This document shows positions 32,517 through 38,985 of a stretch of 39,579 bases of DNA, piece by piece. Within the stretch, counting starts at the first letter, position 1; every line of letters starts with the position of its first letter. The translations under genes were made by a program, and so were the position numbers. The notes below the pieces were generated by a model. That model did not search any database. It worked only from the letters and a program-made list of their open reading frames with translations, and was not told the origin of the DNA. The stretch spans positions 1-39,579 of the forward strand of contig DXGT01000098.1 in the NCBI GenBank assembly GCA_019113785.1. Reading direction: 5' to 3'. The DNA comes from Candidatus Ruthenibacterium merdigallinarum. Its GTDB lineage: Bacteria > Bacillota > Clostridia > Oscillospirales > Ruminococcaceae.

Positions 32517-33374
32517 ATGGAACATTGTGCAAACGCCGCGCTGATCTTGGAGGGCGGCGGCATGCGCGGCATTTTCACCGCCGGCGTGCTGGATTACTGG
32601 ATGGAGCGCGGGCTGTGGCTGGGGCCGGTCTACGCGGTGTCGGCGGGCGCGTGCCACGCGTGCAGCTATATCGCGGGGCAGAAGGGCCGCGCGCTGCGCG
32701 TGGCGACGGATTATCTCGACGACCCGCACTATTGCGGCGTGCGCAGCCTGCTGCGCACGGGCGATTTCTTCGGCGCGAAATTCTGCTATGACGACATCCC
32801 GAACCGGCTCGACCCGATGGACTACGCGGCGGCCCTGCGCTATCCGCAGCCGTGTTACGCCGTTGTGACGAACTGCCGCACCGGCAGGGCGGAGTATTTC
32901 GATGTGCGCGACGCGCGCGGCGCCATCGGTGCGGTGCAGGCGTCGGCCTCGCTGCCGCTTTTGTCGCGCATGGTGCCCATCGGCAGCGGGCGATACCTCG
33001 ACGGCGGCGTGGCCGACTCCATCCCCCTGCAACGCAGCATCGACGACGGCAACCGAAAGCACGTGCTGGTGCTGACGCAGATGGAGGGCTACCGCAAGGG
33101 GCCGAACAAAATGATGCCGCTGATCCGCGCGCGTTACCGCCGCTGGCCGAACCTTGTGCGCGCGATGGAGCAGCGCCATGTGCGCTACAACGAGACGCTG
33201 GCGCTTGTGCGCCGGTGCGAACAGGCGGGCACGGCGTTCGTGGTGCGCCCGCAGCAGCCGTGCGGCATCGGCCGCATCGAAAAGGACCGCGCCAAATTGA
33301 ACGCGCTGTACAAGGCCGGTTACGAGGAGGCCGCGCGCCGCTTCGCCGATTTGCAGGCCTTCCTCGCGGAATGA
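32517..33374 (+). CDS. Patatin-like phospholipase, YjjU-like
   Basis: The 285-residue protein begins with the oxyanion-hole motif LILEGGGMRGIFTAGVLD and has the nucleophile elbow AVSAGACHA and the catalytic Asp in YLDGGVADSIPL. Patatin enzymes hydrolyse acyl esters of lipids with a Ser-Asp dyad. The first Gly of the usual GxSxG is Ala here, as can occur in this family. It is a soluble cytosolic protein by sequence. It starts 31 bases after the anSME stop with GAGGG 11 bases upstream, so the two are probably co-transcribed although no functional link is evident. A strong terminator follows. Confidence 0.9.
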   Translation: MEHCANAALILEGGGMRGIFTAGVLDYWMERGLWLGPVYAVSAGACHACSYIAGQKGRALRVATDYLDDPHYCGVRSLLRTGDFFGAKFCYDDIPNRLDPMDYAAALRYPQPCYAVVTNCRTGRAEYFDVRDARGAIGAVQASASLPLLSRMVPIGSGRYLDGGVADSIPLQRSIDDGNRKHVLVLTQMEGYRKGPNKMMPLIRARYRRWPNLVRAMEQRHVRYNETLALVRRCEQAGTAFVVRPQQPCGIGRIEKDRAKLNALYKAGYEEAARRFADLQAFLAE

Positions 33375-33440
33375 CGCGCAGGCACATCCTATTAATTATA
33401 TAGTAGGGGAACACGGAGCATCTCCGGAAAATTTCAGAAC

Positions 33441-33495
33441 AAAACGCCGGGCAGGGCAGACCCATCGGGGTCGGCCCTGCCCGGCGCTTTTTTTG
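33441..33495 (+). terminator. Rho-independent terminator after the patatin gene
   Basis: CGCCGGGCAGGGC and GCCCTGCCCGGCG form a 13-bp stem with an inner GACCC/GGGTC stem, followed by a run of seven T. An A-tract on the other side makes it potentially bidirectional. Confidence 0.93.
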
Positions 33496-33519
33496 TCCCG
33501 GAAATTTGAAAAATTAAGC

Positions 33520-33557
33520 TGCATGGATAACATCTGTCCATGCACAATTGGTATCAT
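33520..33557 (+). promoter_or_regulatory. Inverted-repeat operator over a TG-extended promoter
   Basis: TGCATGGA (33520-33527) and TCCATGCA (33537-33544) are perfect 8-base arms 9 bases apart. A TATCAT -10 with TGG before it lies at 33552-33557, so the repeat covers the -35 position, where no good hexamer exists. A regulator, perhaps the Xre protein at 33852, could act here. Confidence 0.55.
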
Positions 33558-33578
33558 GGCCCTAAAGGGGATGTGAAA

Positions 33579-33752
33579 ATGATGGAGATGACGCCGGAAT
33601 TGCTTGCGTTGATCGAGGAACTGCTGGAGCTGTGCGTGCAGCTGGCGCGGCAGAATGCGCTTTGCGCGCCGAAAGACGCGCAGAGCGAACGGCTGCGCCG
33701 GCGTGTGCAGGCCCTTGCGCAGCGCATCCGCGCGCTGCTGGAAAAGCTGTGA
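33579..33752 (+). CDS. Small helical protein of unknown function
   Basis: The 57-residue product from ATG 33579 (AAAGGGG upstream) consists of leucine-rich acidic then basic heptad-like stretches (LLALIEELLELCVQLARQNA and a second helix ending RIRALLEKL), predicting a two-helix coiled coil or hairpin. I do not recognise a family. It has its own promoter-like element with an inverted repeat and is convergent with the Xre regulator, so it could be a partner in a small regulatory module. The short length keeps confidence moderate, but site, promoter and amphipathic composition favour a real gene. Confidence 0.5.
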   Translation: MMEMTPELLALIEELLELCVQLARQNALCAPKDAQSERLRRRVQALAQRIRALLEKL

Positions 33753-33773
33753 CGCGGGCCGCGGGAAATGCGG

Positions 33774-33797
33774 AAAAAGGCCGCCCGAAGGCGGCCC
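33774..33797 (-). terminator. Terminator of the Xre regulator gene
   Basis: GGCCGCC and GGCGGCC form a 7-bp stem with a CGAA loop; on the minus strand it is followed by TTTTTCC, 55 bases after the Xre stop codon. Confidence 0.75.
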
Positions 33798-33851
33798 TGT
33801 GCGGCTGCAAATGAACGTTTGGCAAAGCGGAACCCACGGCGGAGGAGGCGG

Positions 33852-34163
33852 TCAGTGGCCGGGGGAATTGCCGTAAATGTCCTCGATGCGCTGCGCGCAA
33901 TCCTCCAGCGCTTCGCGCAGCTGGCGGCGGAGCGGGTCGTCCTGCCGGCCGTCCAGCGCCTGCACCAGCTCGGCAAGGGAAATGCCGAACGCGCGCGCCA
34001 GCTTGTACAGCGTGTCGATGGTGGCGCGGTTGGCGCCCTTTTCCAAAAGCACAATATAGGAAACATGCAGATCGGCGTATTCGGCCAGCTGCTCCTGCGT
34101 CCATCCGCGGGCGCGGCGCAGCATGCGGATCCGCTTTCCCAATGCAATCGTGATCTCACTCAT
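33852..34163 (-). CDS. Xre-family helix-turn-helix regulator
   Basis: The 103-residue protein has a Cro/C1-type HTH at about residues 4-62: ALGKRIRMLRRARGWTQEQL, the recognition part ADLHVSYIVLLEKGANRATI and DTLYKLARAFGISLAELV. The remaining 40 residues are charged and helical. Such proteins are DNA-binding regulators of phage, toxin-antitoxin or accessory genes. GGAG lies upstream of the ATG at 34163. It is divergent from the WYL regulator and convergent with the small protein at 33579. An AT-rich gap (34164-34346) holds the two divergent promoters; I see only weak minus-strand -10 candidates there. Confidence 0.9.
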   Translation of the reverse strand: MSEITIALGKRIRMLRRARGWTQEQLAEYADLHVSYIVLLEKGANRATIDTLYKLARAFGISLAELVQALDGRQDDPLRRQLREALEDCAQRIEDIYGNSPGH

Positions 34164-34292
34164 GGCGGTTCTCCTTTTTTAAAAGATACCACGACTATAT
34201 AGCAGATTTCACGAGAGTATATGCGCATAAAACAGGAATATATACAAGAAATGAGCGAAATACTGGGAAAATGTTCGACGAATTTCGAGGTT

Positions 34293-34325
34293 GGACAGAT
34301 TCTGTCCCGCACCATTTGATATGAT
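34293..34325 (+). promoter_or_regulatory. Perfect palindrome over the WYL-gene promoter
   Basis: GGACAGA (34293-34299), a central T, and TCTGTCC (34301-34307) make a perfect 15-base palindrome. A TG-extended -10 (TGATATGAT, hexamer 34320-34325) follows, so the palindrome occupies the -35 position. This is a likely operator for the WYL protein itself. Confidence 0.72.
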
Positions 34326-34346
34326 AAGCAAAAGGGGTGTTTTTTC

Positions 34347-35300
34347 TTGGCGGAAACAGGGAAAACCGTTCGGCTGCTGCAAATGTACACGCGCCTGCTG
34401 CGCGGCGAGGGGCTGAACAAGCGCAAGCTGGCGCGCGAATTCGGTGTGACGGAGAAAAGCGTGCAGCGCGACATCGAGGACCTGCGCGAATATTTTTCCG
34501 GCGACGGCGGGCGCAGCGAGATCCTGTACGACGTGCGCACGCACGCCTATACCCTGCACGCGGACGCCGCGCTGACGCTGACGAACAGCGAGGTGCTGGC
34601 CGTTGCGAAGATTTTGCTGGAGAGCCGCAGCATGGTGAAGGAAGAGATGTTCCCCATTCTGGACAAGCTGGTGCGCTGCTGCACGCCGTCCGAAAGCCTC
34701 CGCCAGGTGCAGGCGCTGATCGCCAACGAAAAGTACCATTATGCCGAGCCGCACCACGGCCGCCGCTTCGTCTCGCGCCTGTGGCAGCTGGGCACGGCCG
34801 TGAAGGAGCAGCGCGTTGTCGAGATCGTCTACCACCGCACGCACCGCGGCGACGCCGTCACGCGCAAAGTGCGCCCGGTGGGCCTTTTGTTCAGCGAGTA
34901 TTATTTCTATCTCGCGGCCTTCATCGAAGACATCGACCGCGAGAGCCATTTCGACAACCCGCAGGACCATTCGCCCACCATCTACCGCGTGGACAAGATC
35001 GAGCGGATGACCGTGACGGCCGAGCACTTCCGCGTGCCGTATAAAGACCGCTTTCAGGAGGGTGAGATGCGCAAGCGCATCCAGTTCATGTACGGCGGCG
35101 AGCTGCAGCGCATCCGCTTCGAGTACACCGGCCCCAGCCTCGAAGCCGTGCTGGACCGCCTGCCCACCGCCCGGGTGGAGAAAAAGACGCCGTCCGGCTG
35201 GCTCATCACCGCCGAAGTGTTCGGCAAGGGCATCGACATGTGGCTGAAAAGCCAGGGCGACATGGTGAAGCACTTGGAGGGGAACAGGCAAAAGGAATGA
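34347..35300 (+). CDS. WYL-domain transcriptional regulator (HTH-WYL-WCX)
   Basis: The 317-residue protein has an N-terminal winged helix (about 5-60; GLNKRKLAREFGVTEKSVQR then DIEDLREYF), a linker with TLTNSEVLAVAKILLESRS, a WYL domain (about 140-215; KVRPVGLLFSEYYFYLAAFI) and a C-terminal WCX-like extension. WYL regulators sense ligands such as nucleic acid and often control DNA-damage or phage-defence genes (BrxR and CapW are examples). The start is TTG at 34347, with AAAGGGG upstream; no closer ATG preserves the HTH. A palindrome sits on its promoter. The next gene begins 51 bases downstream without a terminator, so it leads an operon. Confidence 0.9.
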   Translation: MAETGKTVRLLQMYTRLLRGEGLNKRKLAREFGVTEKSVQRDIEDLREYFSGDGGRSEILYDVRTHAYTLHADAALTLTNSEVLAVAKILLESRSMVKEEMFPILDKLVRCCTPSESLRQVQALIANEKYHYAEPHHGRRFVSRLWQLGTAVKEQRVVEIVYHRTHRGDAVTRKVRPVGLLFSEYYFYLAAFIEDIDRESHFDNPQDHSPTIYRVDKIERMTVTAEHFRVPYKDRFQEGEMRKRIQFMYGGELQRIRFEYTGPSLEAVLDRLPTARVEKKTPSGWLITAEVFGKGIDMWLKSQGDMVKHLEGNRQKE

Positions 35301-35351
35301 CCCGCGCGCCGGACACGGCGTGCGGCGGAAAAAAGCAAGGAGGTATTTTTC

Positions 35352-36989
35352 ATGAACGACAACGAAAGGATCAATCTCACGGAGCCGGCGGCGCCGGAGG
35401 AGACGATGGACGCGGTGCGCGGCATCCTGCGCGCGCCGGAAAACCCCGCGGACTGGAGCTGGCGGAAAAACTTCCCGGAGCAGCCGGAGGCGCAGCGCGA
35501 GCTGGTGCGCATCGATGCGAAACAATCGGTGGGCGAGCCGCTGCGGCTTGTCAATAAGCGCATCCTCCTGGAGGACAGCGTGCGGATCGCCACAAAAGTG
35601 GAGTGCATCCATTGTACCATCGAAATTTTCAAATCGGGCGCCGTGGACATCGGCGAAGACGGCGCGCTGTGGCTGAAGCACTGCGACGTGCGCGGAGGCG
35701 GGAGCAATCAGGGAAGGATGAGCCTTGCCGATATGCTGTCGGCGACGGCCGGAAATGCAGAGGGGACAGAGGAGGACAACAAGGAAGGGGGCTCGCGGAA
35801 ACTTCTGCAAAGAAACAACCTTTCGAACTTTCTTTTCAATTCGCGGTTTTTGAGCGCAGATGAAGAGTGGACACGGGTGTTGGGTGTAGATGCAGAGTGG
35901 ACAGAGGAGGACAACAAGAGAGGGGGTTCGCGGCAGCTTCCGCAGCAGATCGTTTTGGTGAACGGGGCGCTGCATGTTTACGATACGCAGGTGCATGATC
36001 TGACCCTTTCCAACGACGGGAACCACATGGGCTGGGCCGTGAGAAACAGCGGCGTTGTCCGCCTGGTGGACACAGATTTTGTGCGCTGCAAAGGCAATAT
36101 GATCAACGACGAAGCCCCGCAGGAAGACAAGTTCTGGTTCGATGCGTCCGTGTATGGCTACCGCGTTTGTACGCAGGAGTTTGAGGGGAACTTCTTCACG
36201 GGATATAGTTTTGATAAGCTATTTCATAAGGATTCAAGTGAGCTTGCGGTGGCGATAGAAGTGGGGAAACATCCATCGCAGCGGGCGACTTTTGAATCCT
36301 GCACGTTTGCATTTTCGCCCTGCTGGGATATGGACACCCACAAGATCCAAGTGGAACCGTTTGTCAAGCTGTATTACGGCAGGCTGTGCGGCTGCACGCT
36401 CCGGATGACCTATGGCGAGGGGATCGAGGAAAGTCGGCTGACGGCGATGGCAAAAGCGGCGTTTTCGATGACGGAAGGCGCGCCTTGCCTGGTGCTGGGC
36501 AGCTGCCAGATCGAATCGTGCGCCTTCGAGCATTGCACGAACATCGATGCGTCCTCTTCGAGTCTGCGCGCCTGCCGGTTCAATGGGTGCGCGCACATGA
36601 ATCTGCCGGAAACCGGCCGAACGGAGCTGCGTTCCTGCGCTTTTTCCCAGTGCGGCAGCAAAGACAGAAATTTCTTCGAGTGCAAGATGAAAGAGCGTTG
36701 GATATATTATCCGGAGCATTTGTCTGTAAAGAATTGCTGTTTCACAGATTGCACCGCATTAAATTGTATTTTAGAACTGTCATTCGAATCTCCTGACGGT
36801 TATGCTCCGAAATCCGTCATCATAAGCGACAATCTGTTCCGACACTGCACTGCGCCGTCGGAGGTGATCCATATCAACTGTATGCGAGAGTATTATGGCT
36901 TTAGTGAAAAAGAGTGGGAGGGGCGCTGTATTTTGAAGGATAACCGTTTTGAGGAGTGCGACTGCGCCAACTACGTGATCGCAGAATGA
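35352..36989 (+). CDS. Unrecognised cysteine-rich beta-helix-like protein
   Basis: I do not recognise this 545-residue protein. From about residue 75 it consists of short repeating strands. The C-terminal half carries a recurring pattern of the type xCxFxxC: SCTFAFSPC, SCAFEHC, ACRFNGC, SCAFSQC, NCCFTDC, DNLFRHC and DNRFEEC, which resembles a right-handed beta-helix of the pectate-lyase kind. There is no signal peptide or membrane segment. An in-frame duplication (residues 136-152 and 181-197, both TEEDNK-GGSR) interrupts the early part. AAGGAGG precedes the ATG at 35352. It lies between the WYL regulator and the HNH-membrane gene, all in the same direction with short gaps (51 and 74 bases). 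A binding or recognition role is a guess. Confidence 0.75.
   Translation: MNDNERINLTEPAAPEETMDAVRGILRAPENPADWSWRKNFPEQPEAQRELVRIDAKQSVGEPLRLVNKRILLEDSVRIATKVECIHCTIEIFKSGAVDIGEDGALWLKHCDVRGGGSNQGRMSLADMLSATAGNAEGTEEDNKEGGSRKLLQRNNLSNFLFNSRFLSADEEWTRVLGVDAEWTEEDNKRGGSRQLPQQIVLVNGALHVYDTQVHDLTLSNDGNHMGWAVRNSGVVRLVDTDFVRCKGNMINDEAPQEDKFWFDASVYGYRVCTQEFEGNFFTGYSFDKLFHKDSSELAVAIEVGKHPSQRATFESCTFAFSPCWDMDTHKIQVEPFVKLYYGRLCGCTLRMTYGEGIEESRLTAMAKAAFSMTEGAPCLVLGSCQIESCAFEHCTNIDASSSSLRACRFNGCAHMNLPETGRTELRSCAFSQCGSKDRNFFECKMKERWIYYPEHLSVKNCCFTDCTALNCILELSFESPDGYAPKSVIISDNLFRHCTAPSEVIHINCMREYYGFSEKEWEGRCILKDNRFEECDCANYVIAE
35757..35950 (+). repeat. Imperfect in-frame direct repeat, 135-base unit
   Basis: A segment starting GCAGAGGGGACAGAGGAGG at 35757 recurs as GCAGAGTGGACAGAGGAGG at 35892, with close similarity over about 42 bases and weaker similarity beyond. 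The offset is exactly 45 codons. A third partial match (GAGTGGACA) begins at 35866. The repeated part encodes TEEDNK and GGSR motifs. Confidence 0.8.
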
Positions 36990-37063
36990 GAAAGCGAAGC
37001 GCGGCGCCGTAAGAGCAGAAAAAAGCCGGCCTGGCCGGCGAACAGGAAAGAAGGGACCGAGAA

Positions 37064-38728
37064 GTGGCAAAATCCTATGTGGGCATGGTGGCGGAATCGG
37101 TGCGGCCGGACCCGGCGGAGAATGTGGTCGTCGGCATTTTCAAGCAGTACGAGGACGTTCTTGTGCAGAGCATCGTCACATCGTTTGGGCTGGATTTCCT
37201 GCTGTTCAAAAATGCCGACCAGCATGGCGGCGATGTGGACACCATCCACAATGCGCGCCAAATCGGGCCGGATGCGCAGATGCGGTACAAAAACGCCGAA
37301 AATGCGCGGGCCTATGCGGAGCGCGGGCCATACGACTCCAAAGCCTATCACACGGACCCCCGCTACAAAGAGGTGAACGCGCAGATGAGCGCGCAGAAAA
37401 AGGCGGGCGCGCTGACGGACGCCTATACGGGCAAACCGGTGGCGCGGAATGCGGATATGGATTTGGATCACGTCATTTCAGCAAAAGAGATTCATGACGA
37501 TCGCGGACGCGTGCTGTCCGGGCTCAGGGGCGAAGACCTCGCCAACAGCCCGGAAAATTTGCGGCCGACAGACCGAAGCATCAATCGCTCGATGGGCGCA
37601 AAATCCATGGAGGAATACGCCGCACAGCTGGAGCGGGACGCGCCGGCGCGCAGCGCGCGCATCCGCGAGCTGAAAAGCAAGGGCAACCTCTCGGATCGGG
37701 AGCGGAAAGAGCTGGCCAAGCTGGAAAAGCTCAGCGAGGCAGATCCCCAGACGATGCGTTCCGAGTATGAAAGGTCAAGGAAATCCTACGAAGCCAAACT
37801 GCAACGCGCCTATTATACAAGCCCGCAGTTCGTGAAGGACACGGCCAAAGCGGCCGGCAAGGTGGGCGTTCGCATGGGCCTGCGCCAGATGTTCGGGTTC
37901 ATCTTCATGGAATTCTGGTTTTCCGTCAAAGAGGAATTCCGCAGGCAGGACGGCCGGCAGGGGCTGGATCTGAGCGATTTTTTCAAAAAAATCGCGAACA
38001 GCATCCAAAAGACCGCGCAGAAAATCCGCAGCAAATACAAGGAAATCATCGCCAAATTCGGCGAGGGGATGATCGGCGGCATGCTGGGAAGCCTGACGAC
38101 CACGGTGGCGAACATCTTTTTCACCACAGCCAAAAACGTGGTGCGCATCATCCGGCAGGCGTGGGCGTCGCTGGTGGAAGCCGTGAAAATTTTGCTGCTG
38201 AACCCGGACAACCTGCTGTTCGGCGAGCGGATACGGGCCGCGGCCAAAATCCTTGCGGTGGGCGCCAGCGTCATCGTCGGCAGGCTTGTGGAGGATGTTG
38301 TCTCCAAAACGCCGGTTGCGGCGATCCCGGTGGTGGGGCCTGTCGTGCAGACGTTCTGTGGCACATTTGTCACGGGCATTTTAAGCTGCACGCTTTTGTA
38401 TTTCCTCGACCGCAGCGAGCTGGTCAACCGGATCGTCGAAAAGCTCAACGCAATACCGAGCGTTGAAAAGGCCGTGATGAGCTTCCGGCGGCAGGCGGAA
38501 CTGGTGGAACAGTATGCCGCGGAGCTGATGCAGATCGACCTGGGGCGGCTCAAGCAAGAGGCGGACGGGTACTACGCGCTTGCCGATCAGCTGGCGGCGG
38601 CGCAGGACGAGACGCAGGTCAACGGCATCCTGCACAGCGTCTACCGGAAATTCGGCTGGGATACGCCGTGGCAGGGCGATTTTGACGCGTTTATGCAAAA
38701 CAGGAACAACAGGCTGGTGTTTTCATGA
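37064..38728 (+). CDS. HNH-nuclease-like motif protein with C-terminal membrane segments
   Basis: The 554-residue protein has three parts. Residues 1-110 contain IVTSFGLDFLLFKNADQHGG and DVDTIHNARQIG. Residues 115-180 read DAYTGKPVARNADMDLDHVI (D135-H136), H144, then NSPENLRPTDRSINRSMGAK (N161, N165, N174), the spacing of a beta-beta-alpha HNH metal site. A charged coiled stretch (185-250) leads to a C-terminal half with hydrophobic segments near 335-357 and 395-447, separated by basic helices. This suggests a membrane-bound or membrane-inserting nuclease. I recall similar uncharacterised proteins in gut Clostridia. The start is GTG at 37064 behind AGGAAAGAAGGGA. The stop overlaps the next start as ATGA. 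Nuclease activity is inference. Confidence 0.8.
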   Translation: MAKSYVGMVAESVRPDPAENVVVGIFKQYEDVLVQSIVTSFGLDFLLFKNADQHGGDVDTIHNARQIGPDAQMRYKNAENARAYAERGPYDSKAYHTDPRYKEVNAQMSAQKKAGALTDAYTGKPVARNADMDLDHVISAKEIHDDRGRVLSGLRGEDLANSPENLRPTDRSINRSMGAKSMEEYAAQLERDAPARSARIRELKSKGNLSDRERKELAKLEKLSEADPQTMRSEYERSRKSYEAKLQRAYYTSPQFVKDTAKAAGKVGVRMGLRQMFGFIFMEFWFSVKEEFRRQDGRQGLDLSDFFKKIANSIQKTAQKIRSKYKEIIAKFGEGMIGGMLGSLTTTVANIFFTTAKNVVRIIRQAWASLVEAVKILLLNPDNLLFGERIRAAAKILAVGASVIVGRLVEDVVSKTPVAAIPVVGPVVQTFCGTFVTGILSCTLLYFLDRSELVNRIVEKLNAIPSVEKAVMSFRRQAELVEQYAAELMQIDLGRLKQEADGYYALADQLAAAQDETQVNGILHSVYRKFGWDTPWQGDFDAFMQNRNNRLVFS

Positions 38729-38973
38729 CGTTCCCTTGCGAGAAGTGCGGCGCGTGCTGCCGCCACTTGGACCGGTCGCCTCTGTATAAGCCGCTTGACG
38801 CGGGAGACGGCGTTTGCAGGTACCTGCGGGGCAATTTGTGCAGCATTTATGACAGCAGGCCCCTGCTCTGCCGTGTGGACGACTGTTACGACGCTTTTTT
38901 CAGCGGACAGATGACAAGAGAGGAATTCTACGCGCTGAACCAAAAGGCGTGTCGAGAATTAAAAAAAAGATAG
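38725..38973 (+). CDS. YkgJ-type cysteine-cluster protein
   Basis: The 82-residue protein begins FPCEKCGACCRHLDRSPLY, the CxxCGxCC signature of the YkgJ family (zinc- or iron-sulfur-binding), with further cysteines in GVCRYLRGNLCSIYDSRPLL followed by CRVDDC and a late KAC. The YkgJ fold binds a metal or cluster; roles are mostly unknown. The start overlaps the preceding stop by four bases, implying coupled synthesis with the HNH-membrane protein. The third gene follows after 12 bases with its own AGGAGG. In this context it may be a maturation, redox-sensing or immunity component, which is inference. Confidence 0.88.
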   Translation: MTFPCEKCGACCRHLDRSPLYKPLDAGDGVCRYLRGNLCSIYDSRPLLCRVDDCYDAFFSGQMTREEFYALNQKACRELKKR

Positions 38974-38985
38974 GAGGAAAGAAAC

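Noticed and set aside
35757-35950. CRISPR array or insertion sequence
   Set aside because: Only two similar copies, unequal and inside a coding frame; no spacers, no transposase and no terminal inverted repeats anywhere in the window.
34209-36026. A 605-codon minus-strand frame opposite the WYL and beta-helix genes
   Set aside because: It is antisense to both genes and low in complexity; the repeated LVVLLCPLCI segments merely mirror the direct repeat in the sense gene.
36990-37063. Terminator between the beta-helix and HNH-like genes (GCCGGC repeat at 37025-37039)
   Set aside because: The short palindrome is preceded, not followed, by a homopolymer tract in the direction of transcription, so read-through is expected.
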